Assembly: GCF_029212645.1 (NCBI RefSeq)
Contig: NZ_JARGND010000004.1
Span: forward strand, 1-36,068
Length of the DNA stretch: 36,068 nucleotides
Source: Vannielia sp.
GTDB lineage: Bacteria; Pseudomonadota; Alphaproteobacteria; Rhodobacterales; Rhodobacteraceae
Direction of reading: 5' to 3'
Under the pieces are notes generated by a model that did not search any database, was not told where the DNA came from, and saw only the letters and a program-made list of their open reading frames with translations. This document shows positions 8,062 through 16,276 of this stretch, piece after piece. Both the position numbers and the translations under genes were made by a program. Each line of letters begins with the position of its first letter. Position 1 is the stretch's first letter.

Positions 8062-9450
8062 ATGCGCTATATCTCCACGCGGGGCAAAGCCCCAGTCCTG
8101 AGCTTTGACGAGGCCATGCTGACGGGTCTGGCACGTGACGGCGGCCTATACCTGCCCGAGACCGTGCCCACCATGACCCACGACGAGATCGCGGCGTTGG
8201 CGGGGGTGAGCTATGAAGAGGCAGTTTTTCGGGTGATCTGGCCCTTCCTTGGCGGCGCCTTGGGGGATGAGACGGAGACGCGTGAGATCATCGCCAAGGC
8301 CTATGCGGATTTTGGCCACGTTGCCCGCGCGCCGCTCAAGCAACTGGCAGACAACCACTTTTTGCTGGAACTGTTCCACGGGCCAACACTGGCCTTCAAG
8401 GACTTTGCGATGCAGCTTATTGGCCAGATGTTTCAGGCCGTGCTGAAGAAAACCGGCCAGCGGGTGACGATTGTTGGCGCAACCTCCGGCGATACCGGAT
8501 CGGCGGCGATCGAGGCCTTCGCTGGCCTTGATAATGTCGACGTTTTTATCCTTTTCCCGCATGGCCGGGTGAGTGAGGTGCAGCGCCGCCAGATGACAAC
8601 GCCGGACGCGGCCAATGTGCATGCCCTTGCGCTGGACGGCGACTTTGACGATTGCCAGGCCAAGCTGAAGGATATGTTCAACGATTTCACCTTCCGAGAT
8701 GAGGTGGGGCTGGCGGGTGTGAACTCGATCAACTTTGCCCGTGTGCTGGCGCAGATCGTTTATTATTTCACGTCCGCCGTGGCGCTTGGGGCGCCGCATC
8801 GCAAGGTGAGCTTTTGCGTGCCGACGGGCAACTTTGGTGACATTTTCGCAGGCTTCCTTGCCAAGCAGATGGGGCTGCCGATTGAGCAGCTTATCATTGC
8901 AACCAACCAGAATGATATTTTGCATCGCTGCATGGAATCAGGGGCTTACGCAAAGCAGGGCGTTACACCGTCGATCAGCCCTTCGATGGATATCGAGGTG
9001 TCATCGAACTTTGAGCGCGCGCTCTGGTGGGCCTACGGGAAAGATGGCGAGGCGGTGGCCGCGCTGATGGATGAGTTGCAGCAGGGCGGCTTTAACGTTT
9101 CGGCCAATGCGATGGGAGCCTTGACGCAAACCTATACCTCGGGGCGGGCTTCGGAGGCGGAAACGCAGGCCGAGATTGCCCGTGTGCTGGCCGAAAGCAA
9201 TGAGCTGATCTGCCCGCATACCGCCTGTGGCACCCATGTGGCGCGCCAGCATTTGGGCGCGACCCCGGTGATCACACTGGCCACGGCGCATCCGGCAAAA
9301 TTCCCCGCGGCCGTGGAAGAGGCGAGCGGCGTTCATGCCCCCCTTCCCAAGCGCATGGCAGACCTTTATGACAAGCCCGAACGGGTGACGCGCGTTGAAA
9401 ATGACCTCGCCGCCCTTGAAACTCTCATCAGGGAAAGGCGCGTCTCTTGA
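8062..9450 (+). CDS. thrC: Threonine synthase
   Basis: A PLP enzyme that converts O-phosphohomoserine to threonine. I start at ATG 8062 (MRYISTRGKAPVLSFDEAML), which gives 462 residues; a longer in-frame start at 7972 would overlap the SURF1 gene. The N-terminal lid domain is followed by the PLP lysine K113 in HGPTLAFKDFAMQL, the GATSGDTGSAAIEAF phosphate loop, and VPTGNFGDIFAGFLAKQMGL. This is the longer, class-II-type threonine synthase. Its TGA overlaps the TTG start of the next gene, so the two are probably co-translated. Confidence 0.96.
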   Translation: MRYISTRGKAPVLSFDEAMLTGLARDGGLYLPETVPTMTHDEIAALAGVSYEEAVFRVIWPFLGGALGDETETREIIAKAYADFGHVARAPLKQLADNHFLLELFHGPTLAFKDFAMQLIGQMFQAVLKKTGQRVTIVGATSGDTGSAAIEAFAGLDNVDVFILFPHGRVSEVQRRQMTTPDAANVHALALDGDFDDCQAKLKDMFNDFTFRDEVGLAGVNSINFARVLAQIVYYFTSAVALGAPHRKVSFCVPTGNFGDIFAGFLAKQMGLPIEQLIIATNQNDILHRCMESGAYAKQGVTPSISPSMDIEVSSNFERALWWAYGKDGEAVAALMDELQQGGFNVSANAMGALTQTYTSGRASEAETQAEIARVLAESNELICPHTACGTHVARQHLGATPVITLATAHPAKFPAAVEEASGVHAPLPKRMADLYDKPERVTRVENDLAALETLIRERRVS

Positions 9451-10709
9451 CCGTAAGGATCGACACGCTCGGCAATGGAATGCGCATCGTTACCGAGGCG
9501 ATGCCGGGGTTTGAAAGCGCCTCTGTGGGGCTTTGGATCAACGCCGGTGGGCGGCATGAGCGGGTTGAGCAAAACGGCATTGCGCATTTCCTCGAGCACA
9601 TGGCCTTCAAGGGCACGGCGCGGCGGAGTGCGCTTCAAATTGCCGAGGAAATTGAAGACGTTGGCGGCTATATCAACGCTTATACCGGGCGCGAGATGAC
9701 AGCCTATTACGCCCGCGTTCTGGCGGCAGATGTGCCGCTGGCGCTGGATGTGATCGCCGATATCACACTTGAGCCAGCCTTTGATCTGAGCGAGATTGAG
9801 GTGGAGCGCGGGGTGATCCTGCAAGAGATCGGCCAGGCGCTGGATACGCCTGACGATATCATCTTTGACTGGCTGCAAGAGGCGGCTTTTCCGGGCCAGC
9901 CGATTGGCCGCACCATCCTTGGCGCGCCTGAGCTGGTCCGCAGCTTTGGGCGGGGCGACCTTTCGACCTTTGTCGCCGAGCATTATGGGCCAGAGCACCT
10001 GGTGCTTGCCGCTGCGGGGGCGGTGGATCACGAGCAGATCGTGAAACTCGCCGACAAGGCCTTTGGCCATCTCACCCCACGCCCGAGCCGGATTCAGGAC
10101 GCGGCGCAGTTTCAGGGCGGAGAAGTGCGTGAAAACAAACCCTTGGAGCAGGTTCACTTTGCCATGGCGCTGGAGGGGCCAAACTACCGTGACCCCGATA
10201 TTTACGCTGCGCAAATCTATGCCAGCGCGATGGGCGGCGGCATGTCTTCCCGGCTGTTTCAGGAGGTTCGTGAAAAGCGGGGCCTTTGCTACTCGATCTT
10301 TGCGCAGGCCGGGGCCTATGGCGATACCGGGCTGATGACGATTTATGCGGGCACCTCGGCGGATGATATTACAGGCCTGTCGGAGTTGGTGATCGACGAG
10401 TTGCGCCGCGCCCCCGACGACCTGACTGACGCCGAATTGAACCGCGCCCGCAACCAGATGAAGGCGGGCCTGCTGATGGGGCTGGAAGGCCCCTCGTCGC
10501 GCGCGGAACGTTTGGCACGGATGGTGCACATATGGGGCCGCGCGCCGTCACTGGCCGAGACGGTTGGCAAGATCGACGCGGTAACCCTCAGCGATCTGCG
10601 GGCCTTTGCCCAGCGTTTGGCCAGCGAGGCCCCGGCAGCCATGGCCCTTTATGGCCCGGCCGAAGGTGCACCGGCCCTGATGGGCCTGAAGGAGCGGTTG
10701 GCGGCTTGA
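9447..10709 (+). CDS. M16 family zinc metallopeptidase (processing-peptidase-like)
   Basis: A pitrilysin-family peptidase of 420 residues, the length of the single-unit bacterial relatives of mitochondrial processing peptidase. The inverted zinc motif HxxEH is H47-E50-H51 (GIAHFLEHMAFKGTARR), and the third ligand is E127 in VERGVILQEI, exactly 76 residues later as the family requires. The start is TTG at 9447-9449, overlapping the thrC stop (TTGA), with GGGAAAGG upstream. The GNAT gene begins within its stop (TGATG). The thrC-M16-GNAT order is common in Rhodobacterales. Its substrates are unknown. Confidence 0.93.
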   Translation: MTVRIDTLGNGMRIVTEAMPGFESASVGLWINAGGRHERVEQNGIAHFLEHMAFKGTARRSALQIAEEIEDVGGYINAYTGREMTAYYARVLAADVPLALDVIADITLEPAFDLSEIEVERGVILQEIGQALDTPDDIIFDWLQEAAFPGQPIGRTILGAPELVRSFGRGDLSTFVAEHYGPEHLVLAAAGAVDHEQIVKLADKAFGHLTPRPSRIQDAAQFQGGEVRENKPLEQVHFAMALEGPNYRDPDIYAAQIYASAMGGGMSSRLFQEVREKRGLCYSIFAQAGAYGDTGLMTIYAGTSADDITGLSELVIDELRRAPDDLTDAELNRARNQMKAGLLMGLEGPSSRAERLARMVHIWGRAPSLAETVGKIDAVTLSDLRAFAQRLASEAPAAMALYGPAEGAPALMGLKERLAA

Positions 10710-11296
10710 TGCGCTTGGGGCGGCGAAAGATAAAAATTGACACGCCGCGCATGATATTGCGCCCGCCCGCGCATGGAGATTTCAAACCCTGGACCTTGCT
10801 GCGCCAGGAGAGCCGCGCCTTTCTTGCGCCATGGGAGCCGACCTGGGCACGGGATCATTTGACCCGCAAATCCTTTACAAATCGTGTGTATTGGGCGCAG
10901 CGGGCCATTACCAACGGCTCTGCCGTGCCGCTTTTCTTGTTCACGCGCGACGAAGAAAGCCTGCTTGGCGCGATCACGCTGGACAATATGCGGCGCGGGC
11001 CGGCGCAATCTTGCACGCTGGGCTATTGGATTGGCCAGCCCTATGCGCGGCAAGGCTATATGCGCGAAGCCCTTGATGCGGTTGTGCATTACGGCTTCAC
11101 CCAGCTTGATTTGAGCCGTCTTGAGGCCGCTTGCCTGCCGGAAAACGCCGCCTCACGCGGGGTGTTGGAGAAGGCGGGGTTCAAGTATGAGGGCGTCGCG
11201 CAAAGCTACCTTCAAATTGACGGGCGGTGGCGCAATCATGTGCTTTACGCCAATTTGCGCAGCGATCGGCGGGGCCGGACCGAGGTGGGCGCGTAA
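10709..11296 (+). CDS. GNAT N-acetyltransferase, RimJ/RimL type
   Basis: A 195-residue acetyltransferase probably acting on a protein N-terminus, like RimJ on ribosomal protein S5. The start ATG at 10709 lies in the upstream TGA. It opens with IDTPRMILRPPAHGDFKPW, the RimJ-type first strand. The acetyl-CoA loop is YWIGQPYARQGYMREALDAV, followed by the conserved LSRLEAACLPENAASRGVLEKAGF. The short basic N-terminal lead (RLGRRKIKI) is slightly unusual. Family membership is secure; the target is inferred. Confidence 0.92.
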   Translation: MRLGRRKIKIDTPRMILRPPAHGDFKPWTLLRQESRAFLAPWEPTWARDHLTRKSFTNRVYWAQRAITNGSAVPLFLFTRDEESLLGAITLDNMRRGPAQSCTLGYWIGQPYARQGYMREALDAVVHYGFTQLDLSRLEAACLPENAASRGVLEKAGFKYEGVAQSYLQIDGRWRNHVLYANLRSDRRGRTEVGA

Positions 11297-11365
11297 ACTT
11301 TTCGTCAAGGCGCTATGCGGGCGTGATTCTGCGCTAGGCTTCGGGTGAAACCGGAGGTTGCCGCC

Positions 11366-12202
11366 ATGATCCGACAGACTGTTTTTTCCCTTGTCAGCTT
11401 GGGCTTTGCGACCCTGCCTGCATTGGCGCAGGATGAATCGCGGCGGGCGTCGCACTGCATTGCATTGGTCGAAAACGTGCCGGGGCTGGAGGTGATCTGG
11501 CGTGCCGGTTGGGAAGATTCCGTGCGCAAGGATGCGGTGCGGATCACCTATGTGGATCACTCGGTTTATGTGCTGCAAACCGAGGGTGGGATGGCTGTGG
11601 CGACCGACTATAACGGCTATCTGGGGCCGGAAGATTTTGTGCCCGATGTGGTGACGATGAACCACGCGCATAGCTCTCACTGGACGGCCAGCCCGGACCC
11701 GCGTGTGCCCCATGTGTTGCGCGGTTGGGGGGATGAGGATGGGCCAGCGAGGCACCATCTGGACCTTGGCGAAATGCTTGTTCGCAACGTTACAACGGAC
11801 ATTCGCCAGGGCTTTGGCGGCACCGAGATTGACGGCAATTCGATCTTCATTTTCGAGGTTGCAGGCTTGTGTATCGGGCATTTGGGGCATCTGCATCATG
11901 AGCCTTCGGCAGAGGAATATGCAGCGATTGGGCGGCTTGATATCCTGATGGCGCCGGTGGATGGCGGGATGACGGTGGACCTTGCCACCATGCAGCGGAT
12001 CGTGAGCCGATTGCGCTCATCCATTGTGCTGCCAATGCATTGGTTTTCCGGTTATTCTCTGGAAAATTTCCTTGCCGGGATGTCGGGCGAATTTGACATT
12101 GATCGCCGTCAGGAAACTTCGCTTACAGTGACATTGCGCGACCTTCCGAGCCGCCCGACGATTGTGGTTTTGGAGCCGCTGGTGTTTTCCGGGTTTGATT
12201 GA
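11366..12202 (+). CDS. Exported metallo-beta-lactamase-fold hydrolase (UlaG-like)
   Basis: A 278-residue protein that starts at ATG 11366, nine nt after GGAGG, with a signal peptide ending ALA before QDES. The body resembles the UlaG-like branch of the metallo-beta-lactamase fold: ITYVDHSVYVLQTEGGMAVATD, then the metal motif NHAHSSHW, the next ligand region IGHLGHLHH, LMAPVDGGM, and LPMHWFSGY. The usual HxHxDH is here HAHSSH, keeping three histidines but with serine in place of aspartate. It lies between the GNAT gene and an FAD dehydrogenase on the same strand. The substrate is unknown. Confidence 0.85.
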   Translation: MIRQTVFSLVSLGFATLPALAQDESRRASHCIALVENVPGLEVIWRAGWEDSVRKDAVRITYVDHSVYVLQTEGGMAVATDYNGYLGPEDFVPDVVTMNHAHSSHWTASPDPRVPHVLRGWGDEDGPARHHLDLGEMLVRNVTTDIRQGFGGTEIDGNSIFIFEVAGLCIGHLGHLHHEPSAEEYAAIGRLDILMAPVDGGMTVDLATMQRIVSRLRSSIVLPMHWFSGYSLENFLAGMSGEFDIDRRQETSLTVTLRDLPSRPTIVVLEPLVFSGFD

Positions 12203-12234
12203 CCTGAGCCGCTTAAAGTGTTGAAACTTCAACC

Positions 12235-13686
12235 ATGTTGAATGATGTGACCCCCGAAATTGTGGAGCGTTTTCGCGCGGAATTGCCGGAAGGCTGCCTG
12301 CGGGATGTGGCGGCGCGCTATCTGGAGGAGCCGCGTGACAGGTTAACGGGCCGCGCGGGGGCGGTGGTGGCCCCGAAATGCGCCGAGGAGGTTGCGGCGG
12401 TGCTGCGGCTGGCCAGCGAAATGCGTGTGGGCGTGGTGCCTTATGCGGGCGGAACGGGGCTGGTTGGCGGGCAGATATGCGCCGAAGGGCCGGTGCCGCT
12501 GGTGCTGTCGATGGAGCGGATGAACAAGGTGCGCGCGGTTTACCCGGAGGAGAATGTTCTGATCGCCGAAGCGGGGGCGATTTTGGCCGACGTGCAGGAA
12601 GCCGCCGAGGGGGCGGGGCGGCTGTTTCCGCTATCGCTCGCGTCGGAAGGATCGGCGCGGATCGGCGGGCTTTTGGGCACCAATGCGGGGGGCGTGAACG
12701 TGCTGCGCTACGGCAATGCCCGCGAGCTTTGCCTTGGGGTGGAAGCGGTGCTGGCGGATGGCCGGATTTTGCGCGGGTTGAAGCGGCTGAGGAAGGACAA
12801 CACGGGCTATGATTTGCGCAACCTGCTGATCGGCTCGGAGGGCACGCTGGGGGTGATAACCGCCGCCTCGCTACGGCTGTTTCCCCAGCCTGCCGAGCGG
12901 GCCGCGGCGCTGATGGTGGTGGATAGCCCGGCGGCGGCGCTCAAGCTGCTTGGCATCGCGCAAGAGCTTGCAGGCAATGCGCTTTCTGCCTTTGAACTGA
13001 TCGCGGGGCAGGGGCCAAGGTTTATGGCCGAGACCATGCCGGAGCACCGCCTGCCATGGGATGAGCCGCCTGATTGGTGCGTGCTGATCGACCTTGGCTG
13101 CGGCGCCGGGCAGGGCGCGCAGACGATGCTTGAGGCGGTGTTTGAACAGAGCTTTGTGGCCGGGCTGGTGAGCGATGGTTTGATCGCCCAAAACGAGGCG
13201 CAAAGGAGCGCGTTCTGGGCGATGCGCGAGACCATTCCGGAGGCCAATCGCAAGGTGGGTTCGGTGGTGTCGAACGATATTTCGTTGCCGCTGTCGCATG
13301 TGCCGGAGTTCATCACCCGTGCGGGGGAGCAGATTGCGGTGTTGGGGGCGTTTCGGATCAACTGTTTTGGGCATTTGGGGGATGGGAATTTGCATTACAA
13401 TATCTTCCCTGCGCCCGGCAAAACCCGCGCCGATTACGCCAATGTGGCGGGGGAGGTGAAGGAGGTTGTGAACCGGCTTCTGGCTGAGCTGGAAGGATCG
13501 TTCAGCGCCGAGCATGGGGTGGGCCGTGTGAAGGTGGATGACCTTGAACGCTGGGGCGATCCGGTGCGGCTGGAGGCGATGCGGGCGATCAAAAATGCGC
13601 TCGATCCGGGCGGAATTCTTAACCCCGGTGCGGTGCTTAAACCTGCATGGCTGAGCCGTGAGAACGCGGTTAAGCCTGTTTTTTGA
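12235..13686 (+). CDS. FAD-linked 2-hydroxyacid dehydrogenase (GlcD/D2HGDH-like)
   Basis: A flavoprotein of 483 residues from the vanillyl-alcohol-oxidase-like superfamily that oxidises a D-2-hydroxyacid such as D-lactate, glycolate or D-2-hydroxyglutarate. The FAD-binding PCMH domain shows PYAGGTGLVGGQICAEG and SLASEGSARIGGLLGTNAGG. The C-terminal FAD-oxidase domain shows INCFGHLGDGNLHYNIFPAP with the catalytic histidines, and FSAEHGVGRVKVDDLERW near the end, finishing with LDPGGILNPGAVLKP. The start is ATG 12235, 32 nt after the upstream stop. The exact substrate cannot be read from sequence. Confidence 0.9.
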   Translation: MLNDVTPEIVERFRAELPEGCLRDVAARYLEEPRDRLTGRAGAVVAPKCAEEVAAVLRLASEMRVGVVPYAGGTGLVGGQICAEGPVPLVLSMERMNKVRAVYPEENVLIAEAGAILADVQEAAEGAGRLFPLSLASEGSARIGGLLGTNAGGVNVLRYGNARELCLGVEAVLADGRILRGLKRLRKDNTGYDLRNLLIGSEGTLGVITAASLRLFPQPAERAAALMVVDSPAAALKLLGIAQELAGNALSAFELIAGQGPRFMAETMPEHRLPWDEPPDWCVLIDLGCGAGQGAQTMLEAVFEQSFVAGLVSDGLIAQNEAQRSAFWAMRETIPEANRKVGSVVSNDISLPLSHVPEFITRAGEQIAVLGAFRINCFGHLGDGNLHYNIFPAPGKTRADYANVAGEVKEVVNRLLAELEGSFSAEHGVGRVKVDDLERWGDPVRLEAMRAIKNALDPGGILNPGAVLKPAWLSRENAVKPVF

Positions 13687-13752
13687 GCTTGCACAACCGA
13701 TACACAAGCGATGCACAACCCATGCACATGAAAAAACGCATGGCTGAAAAAG

Positions 13753-13775
13753 GTTAACCCAACGACCGGGTTAAC
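13753..13775. repeat. Inverted repeat before the Hsp70-like gene
   Basis: GTTAACCC (13753-13760) and GGGTTAAC (13768-13775) are perfect inverted copies separated by seven nt. The repeat lies in the 153-bp gap between the dehydrogenase and the Hsp70-like gene. No T-run follows, so it may be an operator or a weak structural element. The same gap holds the near-repeated words GATACACAAGC and GATGCACAACC just upstream. Confidence 0.4.
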
Positions 13776-13839
13776 GGGGCGGCTTGCCCATGCCCGGTTT
13801 CTGCTCTATCTGCCTCGCCTTTCCCGCAGGAGGCGCGCG

Positions 13840-15081
13840 ATGCAGACCAACACTCTGGCGATAGATTTTGGCACCTCGAACTCTGCCGCCGCGCTGGCGT
13901 GGGAGGGCGGTGTGTTTCGGGTGCCGGTGGAGGAGGGGGCCGAAACCTTGCCGACGGCGGTTTTCTTCCCCGAAGGCGGCGGGTCGATGCGGATTGGCGC
14001 GAAAGCCGGGGCGGCGCTGGTTGCGGGCGACGAGGGGCGCTATATGCGCGCGCTGAAAAGCGTGCTGGGGGTGCCGCTGTTTCATGAGAGCCGGTTGATC
14101 GAGGGCAAGCGGCGCACGCTTGCCGATGTGGTGGCGGCGTTTATCGCAGAATTGAAGGCGCGGGCCGAGGCGGCGACCGGGCAGCGCTTTTCGCGGGCGC
14201 TTTCGGGGCGTCCGGTGCGGTTTCATTCGGAGGATGCGGGCAAGGATGCGCAGGCCGAGGTGGACCTGCGCGGCTGCTACCTTGCTGCCGGGTTTGACGA
14301 GGTGGAATTTTTGGCCGAGCCGGAAGCGGCGGCCTGGGCGTGCGCGGGAATGGGCGGGGCCGAGGGGCTGGGGCTGATCGTGGATATTGGCGGTGGCACC
14401 TCGGATTTCACGGTGTTTCGCAGCGAGGATGCGGGGCGGATAAAGGTGCTGGCGAGTCACGGGATCAGGCTGGGCGGCACCGATTTTGACAGGGCCATTT
14501 CGATGGCGCAGGCGATGCCGCTTTTGGGCCTTGGCAGCGAGTTGCGCCGGGAAATGGGCGCGGGGTTGCTGCCGGTGCCGCGCGCGCCTTTTGGCGATTT
14601 GGCGACATGGGCTAAGATCCCTTTCCTTTACACCCCCGAAACGCGGCGGATGGCGGCGGATCTGGTGAAATTTGCGGTTGAGCCGGAGCGGCTGGAGCGC
14701 TTTGCCACGGTGTTGGAGCTGGAGTTGGGCCATGAGCTGGCCTTTGCGGTGGAGCGCGGCAAGATCACGGCGAATGGCGGCGCGGCGGGCGAAATTGCCA
14801 TGGGCTTCATCACGCCGGGCCTTGCCGCCGGGGTGACGGCAGAGGAAATGGGCGCGGCCCTGGGCGTGGCGCGGGAGGCGCTGCGCGAGGCCATGGGCGA
14901 AACGCTGGCGTTGGCCGGGGTGGGCGCGGGCGAGGTGGCGCGGGTGATCCTGGTGGGCGGCTCCAGCCTGATGGGGCTGGTGGGCGAGGAAGCCGAGGCG
15001 CTGTGCCCCGGTGCGGCGCAGCTGAGATCAGAGGCGTTCACGGCGGTGGTGGACGGGCTGGCGCTTGCGGCGCGGGGTTAG
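13840..15081 (+). CDS. Hsp70-like ATPase without substrate-binding domain (YegD-like)
   Basis: A 413-residue member of the actin/Hsp70 ATPase superfamily. The phosphate-1 motif is LAIDFGTSNSAAALAW, phosphate-2 is LIVDIGGGTSDFTVFR and the adenosine motif is VARVILVGGSSLMGLV. The protein ends within the ATPase fold, so the peptide-binding half of DnaK is missing, as in E. coli YegD. GCAGGAGG precedes ATG 13840. It is convergent with apt. The function of YegD-like proteins is unclear, and nothing adjacent names a partner. Confidence 0.88.
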   Translation: MQTNTLAIDFGTSNSAAALAWEGGVFRVPVEEGAETLPTAVFFPEGGGSMRIGAKAGAALVAGDEGRYMRALKSVLGVPLFHESRLIEGKRRTLADVVAAFIAELKARAEAATGQRFSRALSGRPVRFHSEDAGKDAQAEVDLRGCYLAAGFDEVEFLAEPEAAAWACAGMGGAEGLGLIVDIGGGTSDFTVFRSEDAGRIKVLASHGIRLGGTDFDRAISMAQAMPLLGLGSELRREMGAGLLPVPRAPFGDLATWAKIPFLYTPETRRMAADLVKFAVEPERLERFATVLELELGHELAFAVERGKITANGGAAGEIAMGFITPGLAAGVTAEEMGAALGVAREALREAMGETLALAGVGAGEVARVILVGGSSLMGLVGEEAEALCPGAAQLRSEAFTAVVDGLALAARG

Positions 15082-15108
15082 GTAGGGGGCTTTGGAGCCG
15101 TGGGGGGT

Positions 15109-15131
15109 GGTGGGTTTCACCCACCCTACGG
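15109..15131. repeat. Dispersed hairpin repeat, copy 2
   Basis: Identical over 23 nt to the copy at 7287-7309, with a seven-bp stem and TTC loop. It lies between the convergent Hsp70-like gene and apt, ending two nt before the apt stop. A transcript from either side would form the hairpin, but no T-tract follows on either strand. Confidence 0.8.
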
Positions 15132-15133
15132 CG

Positions 15134-15664
15134 TTAGTCGCCCGCGAAGGAGGTGAGCGCGTGGACCTCCATGCCCATCGCCTCAAGCCGGGCGCGGCCG
15201 CCCAGATCGGGCAGATCAATGATGAAGGCACAGCCCACGATCACCCCGCCGAGCCGCTCAACCAGTTTGATCCCGGCCTCGGCGGTGCCGCCGGTGGCCA
15301 GAAGATCATCGACCAGCAGGATGCGCTCACCGGCCTGAATGGCATCGTCATGCACCTCAACCACCGCTTCGCCGTATTCCAGCGTATAGGCCTCGGAGAT
15401 CACCGGGCCGGGGAGCTTGCCCTTTTTGCGGATCGGCACGAAGCCTGTGCCAAGCTGGTGGGCGATGGCGCCGCCAAGGATGAAGCCGCGCGCCTCAAGG
15501 CCGACGACCTTGTCGATCGGCTGGCCCGCGTAGGGGTGGAGCATTTGGTCCACCGCCAGCCGCATGCCGCGCGGGTCGGAGAACAGGGTGGTGACATCGC
15601 GGAACATGATCCCCTCATGCGGGAAGTCAGCGATGGTGCGGATGTAATCGGCAACGGTTTTCAA
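15134..15664 (-). CDS. apt: Adenine phosphoribosyltransferase
   Basis: Salvages adenine with PRPP to give AMP. The 176-residue protein has the family opening ([23 protein letters not shown]), the [18 protein letters not shown] block and the PRPP-binding loop [18 protein letters not shown]. The start appears to be TTG at 15662-15664, because no ATG in this frame precedes the conserved N-terminus. It begins four nt after the stop of the HdeA-like gene on the same strand, so the two may be co-transcribed. Confidence 0.95.
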   Translation of the reverse strand: MKTVADYIRTIADFPHEGIMFRDVTTLFSDPRGMRLAVDQMLHPYAGQPIDKVVGLEARGFILGGAIAHQLGTGFVPIRKKGKLPGPVISEAYTLEYGEAVVEVHDDAIQAGERILLVDDLLATGGTAEAGIKLVERLGGVIVGCAFIIDLPDLGGRARLEAMGMEVHALTSFAGD

Positions 15665-15668
15665 GGGG

Positions 15669-16034
15669 TTACTCGGCGGCGGGGGTGTCTTCCCCCGCGG
15701 TTTCCTTGAGGGTGTTCTGCAAGATCGCCTCGGTCACCTGAAAGAGCATGGCATTGGGGTTTTTCTGGCATTCGGCGAGGGTGATATCGACGATCTTGAT
15801 GCCGCCGACCTCCTGGAGCTGGTCAAGGAACCCGGTGTCTTGATCGAAGCTGGATTTGGACCAGTAGCCAAGAATCCAGCCCGCGACCTGGCCCTTGTCG
15901 GCGGCGTTATCGGTGAGGAAGGCGGCGCGGGCGCGTTCGCAGGTCCAGCGGCCAGAGCCCATGACATAGGCCTCGGAGAGGGCGGGAAGGGTGGTGGCGA
16001 CGAGGGTCGCGGCGGTGATGATAAAGCGGCGCAT
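15669..16034 (-). CDS. Small exported protein resembling the HdeA/HdeB acid chaperone family
   Basis: A 121-residue protein starting at ATG 16032-16034 with GGGAG seven nt upstream. It has a signal peptide ([19 protein letters not shown] before EAY). The mature part has two cysteines, C32 in [13 protein letters not shown] and C89 in [11 protein letters not shown], 57 residues apart, with WILGYW between. This two-cysteine helical layout resembles HdeA, the periplasmic acid-stress chaperone, but similarity is judged by eye and may not extend to function. apt follows four nt later. Longer in-frame starts exist upstream but lack a good ribosome site. Confidence 0.65.
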   Translation of the reverse strand: MRRFIITAATLVATTLPALSEAYVMGSGRWTCERARAAFLTDNAADKGQVAGWILGYWSKSSFDQDTGFLDQLQEVGGIKIVDITLAECQKNPNAMLFQVTEAILQNTLKETAGEDTPAAE

Positions 16035-16276
16035 GGAAATCTCCCTGATTGGTTGGCCTATTGGTAGCGGGCGGGTGACGTGATGGGAAGGGGGCACCAG
16101 AGCAGGGGCGTGGTGATCCTGCGCCGGACCGCCGCCATGCGCGCCCCGGAGAAGGGGCGAGAGCGGGCAAAAACCTGTTGCCAATCGGCGCGCCGGGGTG
16201 CGCTGGGGCTTCACCCTGTGGCGCTATCGTGGTAGCGGCGGCGCAGCGAACTGCAATTCATTCCGGAAACAACACG

